DNA of 64,000 nt, from assembly GCF_029846255.1 (NCBI RefSeq), contig NZ_JARVWQ010000002.1, positions 868,001 to 932,000 on the forward strand. The letters run 5' to 3'. The notes beneath the pieces are model-generated. The model was not told the origin of the DNA. It was given only the letters and a program-made list of their open reading frames with translations, and did no database searches. Made by a program: the position numbers and the translations under genes. Of the stretch, positions 8,521 through 19,291 are shown in pieces (position 1 is the first letter of the stretch; each line of letters begins with the position of its first letter). The stretch comes from Amnibacterium sp. CER49 (GTDB taxonomy: Bacteria; Actinomycetota; Actinomycetes; Actinomycetales; Microbacteriaceae).

Positions 8521-10787
8521 TCGCCCCGTCCGCCCGGGAGCGACTTCTGCATCTGCACGAGGAACTCGACGTTCGTGCCGGTCTCCTTGAGCTTGCCGAG
8601 CACCACGTCGAGCGCGGCCTGGTCGTCGAGGCCGGCGAGCGCCCGGCGCAGGCGCCACGTGACCTTGACCTCGTCGGGGCCCATGAGCAGCTCCTCGCGG
8701 CGGGTGCCCGAGGCGTTCACGTCGACCGCCGGGTACACGCGGCGCTCGGCGAGGTGGCGCGAGAGCTTCAGCTCGGTGTTCGCGGCTGCGGCGAACTCCT
8801 CGAGCACGGCCTCGTCGGCGGCCGAGCCGGTGCCGTCGAGCGCGGTCGCGAGGATCGTGAGCGACCCGCCGTTCTCGACGTTGCGGGCGGAGCCGAAGAA
8901 GCGCTTCGCCGGGGCCAGGGCGGCCGCGTCGAGGCCGCCGGCGACGCTGCGACCCGTGGCGGGCACGACCTGGTTGTAGGCGCGCACGAGCCGGGTGACG
9001 GAGTCGAGCAGCACGACGACGTCGTAGCCGAGCTCGACGAGCCGCTTCGCGCGCTCGATGGCGAGCTCGGCGACCGTCGTGTGGTCCTCGGCGGCACGGT
9101 CGAAGGTCGAGGCGATGACCTCGCCCTTCACCGTGCGCTGCATGTCGGTGACCTCCTCGGGCCGCTCGTCGACGAGCACGACCATGAGGTGGACCTCGGG
9201 GTTGTTCTTCGAGATCGCGTTCGCGATCGACTGCAGGATCAGCGTCTTGCCCGACTTCGCCGGCGCGACGAGCAGGCCGCGCGCGCCCTTGCCGAGCGGC
9301 GCGACGACGTCGATGAGGCGGGTCGCGAGCTTCTGGGACTCGGTCTCGAGGCGGAGACGCTCCTGGGGGTAGAGCGGCGTGAGCAGCCCGAACTCGACCC
9401 GGCCCTCGGCCTGCTGCACCGGCAGCCCGTTGATCGAGTCGACCTTGACGAGCGCGTTGTACTTCTGCCGGCTCGGCTGCTCGGTCTCGGGCACCTGGCG
9501 GATCGCACCGACGACGGCGTCGCCCTTGCGCAGCGAGTACTTCTTCACCTGGCCGAGCGAGACGTAGACGTCGTGCGGGCCGGGCAGGTAGCCGGAGGTG
9601 CGGACGAACGCGTAGTTGTCGAGCACGTCGAGGATGCCCGCGATCGGGATGAGGACGTCGTCGTCGCGGATCTCGGGCTCGTCGAACTCGTTGCCCCCGC
9701 GGCGCTTGCGGTCGCGGTAGCGGCCGCGGCGGCCGTCGCCCTGCGCGTCGTCGCGGCGCAGCTCCTGCTGCGGCTGGGCGGCGGGCTGCTCCTTCGCGGG
9801 CTGCAGCTCCTGCTTGGGGGCCTCCTCGGCCTGCGTCTGCTGACCCTGCTGGCCGTTCTGCTGGCCCTGCGGCTGCTGGCCGTTCCCCTGGCCCTGGCCC
9901 TGGCCCTGCTGACCGTTTTGGGCGTTCTGGCCCCCGCGACCGCGGTTGCGGCTGCGGCCACGGCCACGGCGGCCCTCGCCCTCGGCCGTCTCGACCGGGT
10001 GCGCGCCGTCGTGGCGGTTCTCCTCCGGCGCCTCGCCGGCCTCGCGGCGCTGCAGCTCCTGCAGGTCCTCCGCGATGCCGGTGAGCCCGGCGTTCACGTG
10101 CTGCGCGGCGCGGCGGGGACCCTCGGGGGCGCCCTCGGCCTCCTCCTCGCGCTGCTGGTCGACCGGCTCGGTGGTCTCGGTGTCGGCCGGGACCACGGCC
10201 TCGGCGGGAGCGCCGCCCTGCTGCGCGTCGACCTCGGCCTCGGCGGGGGTCACGGCCTCCTCCGCCTGCTCGACCGCCGCCACGGGCGCGCCCTCGCCGG
10301 ACTGCTGCTCGGCGGGGGCCGGGTCGGCCTCGGCCTGCTGGTCGTCGACCGCGGCCTCCTCGTCGGTCGTCACACCGTCGCCGGCGGGCTGCTCGGCGCC
10401 GGCCTCGACGAGCGCGGCCTCGTCGGCGCGGAGCGGGACACCGGGCTCCGCGGGAGCCGGGATCGGCTCGGGCGCACCCGGGATGCCGGGCTCGCCCGGG
10501 GTCTGCGGGGTCGGCTCCGGCGTCGAGTCGCCGGGGATCTGCTGCTCCTCGGGGGCGGTCTGCGGCAGCTGCGCCGCCTCCGCCTCCTCGGTGCTCGGGT
10601 TGCTGTCGTAGCTGTCGGTGATCGCGTCCACGAGGGAGCCCTTTCGGAGAGAGGAGACGTTCACGACGCCGAGCGACGTGGCGAGGTCGCGCAGCTCCGC
10701 CACGCGGAGCGCGGCGAGGCGGCTGCGAGGGATACGACCGGGGCGGGATGCCCGGCGGTCACGCACACGTGGTTCGACTTCGGTCAC
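8517..10787 (-). CDS. rho: Transcription termination factor Rho with long low-complexity insert
   Basis: Hexameric RNA-dependent ATPase that terminates transcription. The order is a Rho N-terminal domain ([17 protein letters not shown]), a ~300-residue insert rich in Glu, Ala, Pro, Gly, Gln and Arg ending in an RG/QG-rich stretch, the cold-shock-like RNA-binding domain, and the ATPase with Walker A APAKSGKT. At 756 residues it is much longer than the 419 of E. coli, as is known for high-GC actinobacteria. The GTG at 10787 is chosen because it starts just before the N-terminal domain; the open frame continues 75 codons further upstream without homology. Confidence 0.95.
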   Translation of the reverse strand: MTEVEPRVRDRRASRPGRIPRSRLAALRVAELRDLATSLGVVNVSSLRKGSLVDAITDSYDSNPSTEEAEAAQLPQTAPEEQQIPGDSTPEPTPQTPGEPGIPGAPEPIPAPAEPGVPLRADEAALVEAGAEQPAGDGVTTDEEAAVDDQQAEADPAPAEQQSGEGAPVAAVEQAEEAVTPAEAEVDAQQGGAPAEAVVPADTETTEPVDQQREEEAEGAPEGPRRAAQHVNAGLTGIAEDLQELQRREAGEAPEENRHDGAHPVETAEGEGRRGRGRSRNRGRGGQNAQNGQQGQGQGQGNGQQPQGQQNGQQGQQTQAEEAPKQELQPAKEQPAAQPQQELRRDDAQGDGRRGRYRDRKRRGGNEFDEPEIRDDDVLIPIAGILDVLDNYAFVRTSGYLPGPHDVYVSLGQVKKYSLRKGDAVVGAIRQVPETEQPSRQKYNALVKVDSINGLPVQQAEGRVEFGLLTPLYPQERLRLETESQKLATRLIDVVAPLGKGARGLLVAPAKSGKTLILQSIANAISKNNPEVHLMVVLVDERPEEVTDMQRTVKGEVIASTFDRAAEDHTTVAELAIERAKRLVELGYDVVVLLDSVTRLVRAYNQVVPATGRSVAGGLDAAALAPAKRFFGSARNVENGGSLTILATALDGTGSAADEAVLEEFAAAANTELKLSRHLAERRVYPAVDVNASGTRREELLMGPDEVKVTWRLRRALAGLDDQAALDVVLGKLKETGTNVEFLVQMQKSLPGGRGE

Positions 10788-10962
10788 TGAGCGTTCGGGG
10801 TCCTTACGCCCCACGGTTTCCGAGGCGACGGGCGCTTCCCGCGCACCTCGTGCGATCGGTGCGGAGCCGAGGCGCGAGAGCATGTCGCGTTCGACCCCGA
10901 TTCCAGAACCCTGCCCGCACCGGCCGACGAAGCGGCGGGGAAGCGGCGACCGGCGCCCCCGT

Positions 10963-11916
10963 TCAGGACGGGGCGCGCACGGCGGGTGCCGATCGTTCCC
11001 GAAGCGTAGCACCTTTGAAATCCACGGCAGGGAGGAGCGCGCTCCACGTCTGCTCGGCCCGCGCGGCGACGAGGTCGGCGGCCTTGAGGCGCTGCGAGGG
11101 GTCGCTCGTGAGCACGAGGATCGACGGGCCCGCTCCCGAGACCACCGCCGCGTGACCGGCCTCGCGGAGCAGCCGGATCAACCGGTCGGTCTCCGGCATC
11201 GCCGCCGCCCGGTACGACTGGTGCAGCCGGTCCTCGGTGGCGACGAGCAGCAGCTCGGGCGACTGCGTGAGCGCTGCGATGAGCAGCGTCGAGCGGGACA
11301 CGTTGAAGATCGCGTCCTCGTGCGGCACGCTCGCCGGCTGCAGGCTGCGCGCGAGCGCCGTCGACATCGTGTGCTCCGGCACGAGCACGAGCGGCGAGAC
11401 GCCGCGGTGCACGAGCAGCTTCTTGTGCTGCGGCCCGTCCGGTCCCGTCCACGCGATGGTGAGGCCGCCGAACAGCGCGGGCGCCACGTTGTCGGGGTGG
11501 CCCTCCATGCGCGTCGCGAGGCCGAGCAGGCGGTCGCCGTCGAGGTGCGCGCGGTCGGCGAGCAGCCCGGCGGCGGCGACGATGCCCGACACGATCGCGG
11601 CGCCCGACGAGCCGAGGCCGCGGCCGTGCGGGATCGTGTTGCGGGCGACCAGGTCGAGGCCGGGCAGCGGCTCCCCCACCTCGGCGAACACCTCGGCGAT
11701 CGCGCGGGCGACGAGGTTCGACTCGTCGGTCGGCACCTCGCCCTCGCCGACGCCCTGCACCTCGACGTGGACACCGGGGCGGTCCGTGACCGTCACCGTG
11801 AGGGTGTCGTAGACCGACAGCGCGAGCCCCAGGGTGTCGAACCCGGGCCCGAGGTTCGCGGTGGTCGCGGGGACCTCGACCGTGACCGACCGGCCGGGCG
11901 GCAGCGGCGCCCTCAC
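10963..11916 (-). CDS. thrB: Homoserine kinase
   Basis: GHMP kinase that phosphorylates homoserine in threonine synthesis. The N-terminal segment VPATTANLGPGFD and the ATP loop PHGRGLGSSGAA are diagnostic. It is 317 residues from the GTG at 11916, which overlaps the thrC stop (GTGA). It is the last gene of a lysA-hom-thrC-thrB run. It is followed by 175 bp to the rho start, a likely promoter region for rho. Confidence 0.95.
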   Translation of the reverse strand: MRAPLPPGRSVTVEVPATTANLGPGFDTLGLALSVYDTLTVTVTDRPGVHVEVQGVGEGEVPTDESNLVARAIAEVFAEVGEPLPGLDLVARNTIPHGRGLGSSGAAIVSGIVAAAGLLADRAHLDGDRLLGLATRMEGHPDNVAPALFGGLTIAWTGPDGPQHKKLLVHRGVSPLVLVPEHTMSTALARSLQPASVPHEDAIFNVSRSTLLIAALTQSPELLLVATEDRLHQSYRAAAMPETDRLIRLLREAGHAAVVSGAGPSILVLTSDPSQRLKAADLVAARAEQTWSALLPAVDFKGATLRERSAPAVRAPS

Positions 11917-13028
11917 CGGACGGCCGCGCCGAGGCCGAGCGTCTCGGCGATCGCGGCGGCGTCGAGGGGGACGCTCGTCGGCGTCACCTCCGCGCCGTTC
12001 GGGCCCTTCAGCGCCCACTGCGGGTCCTTCAGGCCGTGGCCCGTGACGGTGAGCACGCAGGTGGCGCCCTTCGGCACCGCGCCCGCCTCGGCCCGCTCGA
12101 GCAGACCCGCGACGCTGATCGCGCTCGCCGGCTCGACGAAGATGCCGACCTCGGCGGAGAGGATGCGGTGCGCCTCGAGGATCTTCGCGTCGTCGATCGC
12201 CCCGAAGTACCCGTCGCTGTCCTCGCGGGCCGTGAGCGCGAGGCGCCACGACGCGGGGTTGCCGATGCGGATCGCGGACGCGATGGTGTCGGGGTCCCGC
12301 ACCACCTCGCCGTGCACGATCGGGGCCGAGCCCGCGGCCTGGAAGCCGAACATCCGCGGCAGCCGGGTCGTGGCGCCGCGGTCGAGCTCCTCGCGGTAGC
12401 CGCGGTGGTACGCCGTGTAGTTCCCGGCGTTGCCGACGGGGATGAAGTGGAGGTCGGGGGCGTCGCCGAGCACCTCGACGACCTCGAAGGCGGCGGTCTT
12501 CTGCCCCTCGATGCGGTCGTTGTTCACCGAGTTGACGAGATGCACGGGGTAGTGCTCGGCGAGCTCGCGGGCGATCTCGAGGCAGTCGTCGAAGTTGCCC
12601 TGCACCTGCAGCAGCTCGGCGTCGTGCGCGATCGCCTGCGAGAGCTTGCCGAGCGCGATGCGCCCTTCGGGCACGAGCACCGCGGCGGTGATGCCGGCGT
12701 GCGTCGCGTAGGCGGCGGCCGACGCCGATGTGTTGCCGGTCGAGGCGCAGATGACGGCCTTCGCGCCGTGCTCGACGGCCTTGCTGATCGCCATCGTCAT
12801 GCCGCGGTCCTTGAAGGAGCCGGTCGGGTTCATGCCCTCGTACTTGACCCAGACCTTCGCGCCGGTGCGGCGCGAGAGCGCGGGCGCTTCGATGAGCGGC
12901 GTGCCGCCCTCGCCGAGGGTGACGACCGGCGTCGCCTCGGTCACGTCGAGGCGGTCGGCGTACTCGCGGAGCACGCCCCGCCACTGCCGGGACGGCCGGA
13001 TCGCCGTCGTGGTCGTGGTGTCGGTCAT
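11913..13028 (-). CDS. thrC: Threonine synthase
   Basis: PLP enzyme converting O-phosphohomoserine to threonine. The PLP lysine is in GMNPTGSFKDRGMT, and the phosphate loop is PVGNAGNYTA. At 371 residues it is the short form typical of actinobacteria. The start overlaps the hom stop (ATGA). The C-terminus runs directly into thrB. Confidence 0.96.
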   Translation of the reverse strand: MTDTTTTTAIRPSRQWRGVLREYADRLDVTEATPVVTLGEGGTPLIEAPALSRRTGAKVWVKYEGMNPTGSFKDRGMTMAISKAVEHGAKAVICASTGNTSASAAAYATHAGITAAVLVPEGRIALGKLSQAIAHDAELLQVQGNFDDCLEIARELAEHYPVHLVNSVNNDRIEGQKTAAFEVVEVLGDAPDLHFIPVGNAGNYTAYHRGYREELDRGATTRLPRMFGFQAAGSAPIVHGEVVRDPDTIASAIRIGNPASWRLALTAREDSDGYFGAIDDAKILEAHRILSAEVGIFVEPASAISVAGLLERAEAGAVPKGATCVLTVTGHGLKDPQWALKGPNGAEVTPTSVPLDAAAIAETLGLGAAVR

Positions 13029-14353
13029 GCCGCGTCCCCTCGTTCCAGGCCCTCGATCCGCAGCACCCCGGCCACGGACTCCACCTCGGCGGCCGCCCCG
13101 AGGGCCTCGACGGTGGCGCTCAGCGCCGCCTCCGGGGCCGCGTGGGTGCCGATGATCAAACTAGCCGTGCCGTCATCGCTGGCCCGGGACTGCTCGACGG
13201 TCTCGATCGAGACGCCGTGCTCGGCGACGATGCCTGCGAGGCGGGCGAGCACGCCGGGCTCGTCGCGCACCGAGAGCGTGATCTGGTAGCGCGTCCGCAC
13301 GACGCCCGGGTCGAGCACCGGCAGGTCGGCGCCCGCGGGCTGCGGCACGAGGCCGGGGCCACCGACCACGTGGCGGCGGGCGACCGAGACGAGGTCGCCG
13401 AGCACCGCCGAGGCGGTCTGCCGCCCGCCGGCGCCGGCGCCGTAGAACATGAGGTCGCCGGCCGCCTCGGACTGCACGAAGACGGCGTTGTTCGCCCCAC
13501 GGACCGCCGCGAGCGGGTGGCTCCGCGGCAGCAGCGCGGGATGCACGCGGGCGCTCACGCCCTCCGTGCCGTCGGGGCCCGTCAGGCGCTCGCAGATCGC
13601 GAGCAGCTTCACGACGTAGCCGGCCGCCCGCCCGGCGCGCACCTGGTCGGCGGTGACCCGCTCGATGCCCTCGACGGCGACGGCCTCGAGCGGCACGGTC
13701 GTGTGGAAGGCGAGGCCCGCGAGGATCGCGGCCTTCTGGGCCGCGTCGGCGCCGGAGACGTCGCCCGTCGGGTCCGCCTCGGCGTAGCCGAGCCGCGTGG
13801 CGGTGGCGAGGGCGCCGGCGAAGTCGTCACCGTGCTCGTCCATGCGGTCGAGGACGAAGTTCGTCGTGCCGTTCACGATGCCGAGGATCCGCAGCACGTG
13901 GTCGCCGGCGAGGCTGTCGCGCAGCGGCCGGATGATCGGGATCGCGCCCGCCACGGCGGCCTCGTAGTTCAGCTGGGCGCCGACCCGCTCGGCGGCCGCG
14001 AAGAGCTCGGGACCGTGGGTGGCGAGCAGCGCCTTGTTGCCGGTGACGACGTCCGCGCCGCTCTCGAGCGCGAGCAGCACCGCCCGGCGGGCGTCCTCGA
14101 CGCCACCGATCAGCTCGACGACGATGTTCGCGCCGAGCACGAGGTTCTCGATGTCGGTCGTGAGCAGCTCGCGCGGCAGCGCCGGGGTGCGCGGCGCGTC
14201 GAGGTCGCGGACGGCGACGCCGGCGAGCACCACGGGGGCGCCGATGCGGGAGGCGAACTCGTCGCCGTGCTCGAGCAGCCGGGCGGCGACCTCGGCGCCG
14301 ACGGTGCCGGCGCCGAGCACGGCGACGCGGATCGGCGGGGTGCCGGGGGTCAT
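13025..14353 (-). CDS. hom: Homoserine dehydrogenase with C-terminal ACT domain
   Basis: Reduces aspartate semialdehyde to homoserine, the branch to threonine and methionine. The Rossmann motif is VLGAGTVGAEVA near residues 10-22, and the catalytic region contains NGTTNFVLDRM. From about residue 350 an ACT domain (ITLSVRDEPGVLARLAGI) suggests feedback control, by threonine in known homologues. It is 442 residues. The start overlaps the lysA stop. Confidence 0.96.
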   Translation of the reverse strand: MTPGTPPIRVAVLGAGTVGAEVAARLLEHGDEFASRIGAPVVLAGVAVRDLDAPRTPALPRELLTTDIENLVLGANIVVELIGGVEDARRAVLLALESGADVVTGNKALLATHGPELFAAAERVGAQLNYEAAVAGAIPIIRPLRDSLAGDHVLRILGIVNGTTNFVLDRMDEHGDDFAGALATATRLGYAEADPTGDVSGADAAQKAAILAGLAFHTTVPLEAVAVEGIERVTADQVRAGRAAGYVVKLLAICERLTGPDGTEGVSARVHPALLPRSHPLAAVRGANNAVFVQSEAAGDLMFYGAGAGGRQTASAVLGDLVSVARRHVVGGPGLVPQPAGADLPVLDPGVVRTRYQITLSVRDEPGVLARLAGIVAEHGVSIETVEQSRASDDGTASLIIGTHAAPEAALSATVEALGAAAEVESVAGVLRIEGLERGDAA

Positions 14354-15774
14354 CGGCGCGCTCCTTCGAGGATCGGCTGCTCGAGCCCGGTGTCGCGACC
14401 GAGCAGCTCGGCGAGGGTCTCACGGCGGATCAGCACGGTGGCCGCCCCGTCGTCGACGGCGACCACGGCCGGACGCGTGACGAGGTTGTAGTTCGAGGCG
14501 AGGCTGTGGTGGTACGCGCCCGTCGCCGGCACGGCGAGCAGGTCCCCGGCGCCGACGTCGGCGGGCAGCAGGTCCTCGCGCACCACCACGTCGCCGGACT
14601 CGCAGTGCTTGCCGACGACGCGGACGAGCACCGGCTCGGCCTCCGAGGCGCGCGAGGCGAGCCGCACCGTGTAGTCCGCGCCGTAGAGCGCGGTGCGCGC
14701 GTTGTCGCTCATGCCGCCGTCGACCGCCACGTAGCGGCGGATGCCGCTGCCGGCGCCCGCCTGGACCTCGACGTCCTTCGTGGCGCCCGCCGTGTAGAGC
14801 GTGACGCCCGCCGGGCCGACGATCGAGCGGCCGGGCTCGACGGCGAGGTGCGGCACGGGGATCCCGAGCTCGGCGCAGACCGCGGCGACGGTCGCGACGA
14901 TGCGCTCGGCGAGGTCGTCGAGGTCGGCCGGGTCGTCGGCGGACGTGTAGGCGATGCCGAAGCCGCCGCCGAGGTTCAGCTCGGGCACGGGGCCGCCCTC
15001 GAGCAGGTCGCGGTGCACCGCGAGCAGCCGCCGGGCGGCCTCGGCGAAGCCGTCGCTGCCGAAGATCTGCGAGCCGATGTGCGAGTGCAGGCCGAGCAGC
15101 TGGAGCTCGGGCCGCCGGCGGATCCGAGCGACCGCCGCCGGGACGTCCGCGAGGGCGACGCCGAACTTCTGGTCCTCGCGGGCGGTGGCGAGGTACTCGT
15201 GGGTCGAGGCGTGGACGCCGGAGTTGACCCGCAGCCGCACCCGCTGCGTCCGCCCGAGGCGGGCGGCGACGTCGGCGACGCGGTCGGCCTCGGCGGCGGA
15301 GTCGAGCACGATCGCCCCGAGACCTGCGGCGACCGCGGCCTCGAGCTCGTCGTCGGACTTGTTGTTGCCGTGCAGGCCGAGCGCCGCGCCCGGGGCGCCG
15401 GCCGCGAGCGCGAGGGCGAGCTCGCCGCCGGTGCAGGTGTCGATGCGGAGGCCCGCCTCGAGCATCCAGCGCACCACGGCGGCGGAGAGGAAGGCCTTGC
15501 CCGCGTAGTAGACGGTCGCGTCGCTGCCGGCGGCCCGGGCCGCGCTGCGGAAGGCGGCGACGACGGTGGTGGCGCGGCGCCGCACCTCGCTCTCGTCGAG
15601 CACGTAGAGCGGCGTGCCGTGGTGGGCGGCGAGCTCGGTCACGCGGACGCCGCCGATCCGGAGCACGCCGTCGGCGTCGCGGCGCGCGCTGCCCGGCCAC
15701 ACCTTCGGGTCGAGCCCCGTGGGGTCGGCCTCGCCCGCGAGGCGCTCGGGCACGAGCGGATTGCTGGAGGTCAC
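14350..15774 (-). CDS. lysA: Diaminopimelate decarboxylase
   Basis: PLP-dependent fold-III decarboxylase that makes lysine from meso-diaminopimelate. The PLP lysine is in VYYAGKAFLS, HSHIGSQIF and LNLGGGFGI line the phosphate site, and the C-terminal CESGDV carries the substrate-binding cysteine from the partner subunit. At 474 residues it has normal length. It is the first gene of lysA-hom-thrC-thrB; the ~230 bp upstream to the lmeA-like gene contain a long hairpin (15915-15983). Confidence 0.96.
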   Translation of the reverse strand: MTSSNPLVPERLAGEADPTGLDPKVWPGSARRDADGVLRIGGVRVTELAAHHGTPLYVLDESEVRRRATTVVAAFRSAARAAGSDATVYYAGKAFLSAAVVRWMLEAGLRIDTCTGGELALALAAGAPGAALGLHGNNKSDDELEAAVAAGLGAIVLDSAAEADRVADVAARLGRTQRVRLRVNSGVHASTHEYLATAREDQKFGVALADVPAAVARIRRRPELQLLGLHSHIGSQIFGSDGFAEAARRLLAVHRDLLEGGPVPELNLGGGFGIAYTSADDPADLDDLAERIVATVAAVCAELGIPVPHLAVEPGRSIVGPAGVTLYTAGATKDVEVQAGAGSGIRRYVAVDGGMSDNARTALYGADYTVRLASRASEAEPVLVRVVGKHCESGDVVVREDLLPADVGAGDLLAVPATGAYHHSLASNYNLVTRPAVVAVDDGAATVLIRRETLAELLGRDTGLEQPILEGARR

Positions 15775-15914
15775 GGCGGTCTTCCCGGTCGGCGGCCGCG
15801 GTCCGGCGCGAGCCGCCCGGCAGCCTACCGGAGCGGCTCCACCCGCCTCCGGCGCGAGCGTCGCGCCGCGTCATCCGCCGCCGCGTACCGCGGAACCACC
15901 GTGGCCGCCGCGAC

Positions 15915-15983
15915 TGCAGGGGATCCGCCCTCGTGCAGGGTCGACACGCGCCTCCGCCCCTGCATCCGGGTGGATCCCCTGCA
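15915..15983. terminator. Long stem-loop between the lmeA-like gene and lysA
   Basis: Two 25-nt arms (15915-15939 and 15959-15983) match at 21 of 25 positions, with TGCAGGGGATCC perfectly inverted at the outer part and a 19-nt loop. It lies 20 nt past the stop of the lmeA-like gene and 140 nt before lysA. No T-run follows on either strand, so an intrinsic terminator of the usual type is not proven. It could also be a leader structure for lysA or a Rho-dependent roadblock. Confidence 0.55.
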
Positions 15984-16003
15984 ATGGGGCGGTCGTCACG
16001 CGC

Positions 16004-16798
16004 CTACGAGCAGGACCCCGTCACGCCCTGCTGCAGGTCGGACAGCACGAGGCCGTCGGCCGTGAAGGCGAGCGTCGCCGACGACGGCTTCACCTTCAGG
16101 TCCGTGAGCCGCACCTTCGGCGGCAGGTACTTCGCCGCGCACACCGAGATGCCGTCCGGCAGCAGCGCCTTGATGAGCGCCGTGCCCGGCACGCTGATCG
16201 GGCCGCTGCGCAGCTGCGCCTTCGTCGGGTTCAGCCGCACGTAGGAGCCGCGGACGGACGGCACGAGCGTCACGTCGACGGTGATGTCGATGCCGAGGAA
16301 CTGCCGCTGCACCGACGTCGACACCGTGCCGTCGCCGAGGCGCGGCGCGCTCGCCTGGGCCTGCGCGAGGGGTTCGAGCCGCCGCAGCGACGCCTGACCG
16401 ATGGTCAGCGTGCCCGACGTCGCGCCGAGCCGGCCGGTCCCGTTGACCGGCAGGTCGTGCACGAGCACCTTCGCGGACGCCGCCCCGCCGTTGATCCTCA
16501 GGTCCTTCGACGTGAGCGTCACGTCGTCGAAGCGTCCGTGCATCCACTGCACGAAGGCGGACGGGCCGCCGATGCTCGAGGTGACCGTGCCGCTCACGCC
16601 CGGCGGCAGGTTGCGCACGACGCTCGCGGAGATCTGCTGCTCGGCCACGGCGCGGAAGGCGTTGTCGCCCACCACCGCGGCCACGCCGAGCAGCACCACG
16701 AGCACGACGAGCGTGATCAGGGTGTTGCGCACCGGGTGCCGGCGCCGCCGGGGCGCCGTCTGCACCGGCAGCGGCCTCGTGTCCGCCGGGACGGACAC
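16004..16798 (-). CDS. LmeA-family (DUF2993) membrane-anchored lipid-binding protein
   Basis: A 264-residue protein with an N-terminal transmembrane anchor (about residues 25-45), so probably extracytoplasmic. The rest is a beta-rich domain with the DUF2993 pattern (QISASVVRNL at the start, tandem short strands, a conserved late cysteine pair in SVCAAKYL and VTGSCS). In mycobacteria LmeA binds phospholipid and supports mannan assembly; whether that role applies here is inference. It lies 3 bp after argS on the same strand. Confidence 0.82.
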   Translation of the reverse strand: MSVPADTRPLPVQTAPRRRRHPVRNTLITLVVLVVLLGVAAVVGDNAFRAVAEQQISASVVRNLPPGVSGTVTSSIGGPSAFVQWMHGRFDDVTLTSKDLRINGGAASAKVLVHDLPVNGTGRLGATSGTLTIGQASLRRLEPLAQAQASAPRLGDGTVSTSVQRQFLGIDITVDVTLVPSVRGSYVRLNPTKAQLRSGPISVPGTALIKALLPDGISVCAAKYLPPKVRLTDLKVKPSSATLAFTADGLVLSDLQQGVTGSCS

Positions 16799-16801
16799 CG
16801 G

Positions 16802-18490
16802 CTACATCCGCTCCGGGGCGGTCACGCCGAGCAGGCCGAGGCCGTTGCGGAGCACCTGCCCGGTCGCCTCGTTGACGACGAGCCGGGTGCGGTGCACGGC
16901 CTCGATGTCCTCGCCGGCCGGCGGGATGATGCGGCACGAGTCGTACCAGCGGTGGTAGGTGCCGGCGAGCTCCTCGAGGTATCGGGCGACGCGGTGCGGC
17001 TCGCGGAGGCTGCCGGCCCGCTCGATGACGCGCGGGAACTGCTCGAGCGTGCCGAGCAGCTCGGACTCGGCGGGGTGCGTGAGCAGCGACGGGTCGAACG
17101 CGTCGACAGCGGTGCCGTCCGGGCCGTCGACCGTCCGGGTGACGCCCGCCGCCTCCGCCTTCCGCGCCACGGATCGGGTGCGGGCGTGCGCGTACTGGAC
17201 GTAGTAGACGGGGTTGTCGTTCGTCGACCGGCTGATGAGGTCGAGGTCGATGTCGAGGGCGCTGTCGGCGGACGACCGGACGAGCGAGTAGCGGGCGGCG
17301 TCGACGCCGACGGCCTCGACGAGGTCCTCCATCGTCACGACGGTGCCGTTGCGCTTCGACATCCGCACGGGGACGCCGTCGCGCAGGAGGTTCACCATCT
17401 GCCCGATGAGCACCTCGAGGTTCACACACGGGGTGTCGCCGAACGCGGCCACCATCGCCATGAGGCGCCCGATGTAGCCGTGGTGGTCGGCGCCGAGCAT
17501 GATCAGGCAGCGCTCGAAGCCGCGCTCGCGCTTGTTCAGGTAGTACGCGAGGTCGCCCGCGATGTACGCCGCCTCGCCGTTGCTCTTGAGCACGACGCGG
17601 TCGCGGTCGTCGCCGAAGTCGGTGGTGCGCAGCCAGGTGGCGCCGTCGGCCTCGTAGATGTGGCCGAGCTCGCGCAGCCGCGCGACGGCGTGCTCGACGG
17701 CGCCGGACTCGTAGAGGTCGTTCTCGTGGAAGTAGACGTCGAAGTCGACGCCGAAGTCGTGGAGCGACTGCTTGATCTCGCCGAACATGAGGTCGACGCC
17801 GATGCGGCGGAAGACCTCCTGCGCCTCGTCGCGGGGCAGCGCCTTCAGGTCGCCGTCGTAGGCGCTCGCGACCCGCTCCGCGATGTCGGCGATGTAGCCG
17901 CCGCCGTAGCCGTCCTCGGGCACGGGCTCGCCGAGGTAGCGGGCGACGAGGCTGTTCGAGAAGCGGTCGATCTGCGCGCCGTGGTCGTTGAAGTAGTACT
18001 CCCGCGTCACCGCGGCACCCTGGGCCTCGAGGATGCGGGCGAGGCTGTCGCCCACCGCCGCCCACCGGGTGCCGCCGAGGTGGATCGGGCCGGTCGGGTT
18101 CGCCGAGACGAACTCGAGGTTCATCGGCAGCCCGTCGAGCACGGTCGAGCGCCCGAACGCCTCCCCCTCGGTGACGATGCGGCGCGCGAGCTCGCCGGCC
18201 GCGGCGGCCTCGAGGGTGATGTTGATGAAGCCGGGTCCCGCCACCTCGACGGCGGCGACGCCGGACAGGCTCTGCAGCCCCTCGGCGAGCTCGGCGGCGA
18301 GATCGCGCGGCGCGATGCCGATGCGCTTGCCGACCCGCATCGCGACGGTGCTCGCCCAGTCGCCGTGCTCGCGGCTGCGGGGGCGCTCGAGCACCACGTC
18401 CGCGTCGGAGAGCGTGAGGACCGCGCCGCGGTCGGCCGCGGCCGATTCGACGAGACCCTTGACGGCGACCTGCAGCTCGGCCGGATTCAT
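16802..18490 (-). CDS. argS: Arginyl-tRNA synthetase
   Basis: Class I synthetase charging tRNA-Arg. The HIGH-type motif is PTGPIHLGG and the KMSK-type motif is RMSKRNGT. The N-terminal Add-1 domain begins at MNPAELQ, so the ATG at 18490 is the start, giving 562 residues. The frame remains open further upstream into low-complexity sequence that is antisense to the lipoprotein gene. It lies 1.6 kb from tRNA-Arg(CCG). Confidence 0.96.
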   Translation of the reverse strand: MNPAELQVAVKGLVESAAADRGAVLTLSDADVVLERPRSREHGDWASTVAMRVGKRIGIAPRDLAAELAEGLQSLSGVAAVEVAGPGFINITLEAAAAGELARRIVTEGEAFGRSTVLDGLPMNLEFVSANPTGPIHLGGTRWAAVGDSLARILEAQGAAVTREYYFNDHGAQIDRFSNSLVARYLGEPVPEDGYGGGYIADIAERVASAYDGDLKALPRDEAQEVFRRIGVDLMFGEIKQSLHDFGVDFDVYFHENDLYESGAVEHAVARLRELGHIYEADGATWLRTTDFGDDRDRVVLKSNGEAAYIAGDLAYYLNKRERGFERCLIMLGADHHGYIGRLMAMVAAFGDTPCVNLEVLIGQMVNLLRDGVPVRMSKRNGTVVTMEDLVEAVGVDAARYSLVRSSADSALDIDLDLISRSTNDNPVYYVQYAHARTRSVARKAEAAGVTRTVDGPDGTAVDAFDPSLLTHPAESELLGTLEQFPRVIERAGSLREPHRVARYLEELAGTYHRWYDSCRIIPPAGEDIEAVHRTRLVVNEATGQVLRNGLGLLGVTAPERM

Positions 18491-18604
18491 GAGGATCGAT
18501 GCTACCGGGCGCCTCCCGAGCGCCCCGGCGCGCCGGGACGCCTCCCCGCCCGTCCCCCGGACGGGGGCTATCGTCCCTCCCGCTCGCACCACCGGGGAGG
18601 GACG

Positions 18605-19204
18605 ATGCCGCGACCGCTGCCCGCGATCGTCGCGCCGCTCGCGGCGACGGCGCTGCTGCTGACCGGCTGCACGTCCAGCCCGGGCCTCGTGACCGTGACG
18701 CCTCGGGCGACCGCGACCACGAGGCCCGTCGCGGCCGCGACGCCGAGCGCGAAGCCGCCCGCGCAGCATCCCGCGACCGCGACACCGGTGTCGATCCCCT
18801 GCGCCGAGCTCGTGCCGCTCGCACTGACCCGCACCATCGGGCGGGAGTACGCCGGGGTCCCCGGCTACGCACCGTCACCCGGATCCCCGGCGGCACGCCT
18901 CGCCGCGCTGCACGGCACCGTGTGCGCGTGGAAGGACGCGAGCTCGGGACACCTGCTCGAGGTCGCCGTCGCGAAGCCCTCGACGGCGGACGATCTCGCG
19001 ATGAAGAACGACCTCGTCGATCGGAGCAACTCCGTCCCGACCTATGGGGTCGAGGGCTACTTCGACGCTACAGGCGGCGTCGGCGAGGCGGACGCCTTCC
19101 CCGGCGCGTACTGGGTGTTCGCCCGCTCCGCCGACCTCTACGAACCCGGCGACGCCGCGACGATCGTGACCGCCGTGCGGACGTCGCTCTGGAGGCACCG
19201 CTGA
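18605..19204 (+). CDS. Secreted lipoprotein of unknown function
   Basis: A 199-residue protein with a type II signal peptide: lipobox LLLTGC with the lipidated cysteine near residue 22. A Thr/Ala/Pro-rich linker (about 25-60) follows, then a compact domain with two cysteines (PCAEL and TVCAWK) that could form a disulfide. The pattern resembles the DUF3558-type actinobacterial lipoproteins, without a firm match. A GGGAGG site lies 3 nt before the ATG. It is divergent from argS with only 114 bp between, so the two probably share a promoter region. Confidence 0.82.
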   Translation: MPRPLPAIVAPLAATALLLTGCTSSPGLVTVTPRATATTRPVAAATPSAKPPAQHPATATPVSIPCAELVPLALTRTIGREYAGVPGYAPSPGSPAARLAALHGTVCAWKDASSGHLLEVAVAKPSTADDLAMKNDLVDRSNSVPTYGVEGYFDATGGVGEADAFPGAYWVFARSADLYEPGDAATIVTAVRTSLWRHR

Positions 19205-19291
19205 CCGGGGCGCCGCTCCTGGCTCCCTGAGCGCTCGCCGAGAAGCATCCCGGCACGGGCATACGTCGCCCGAGCGCCGGTTGGCCGGAGC

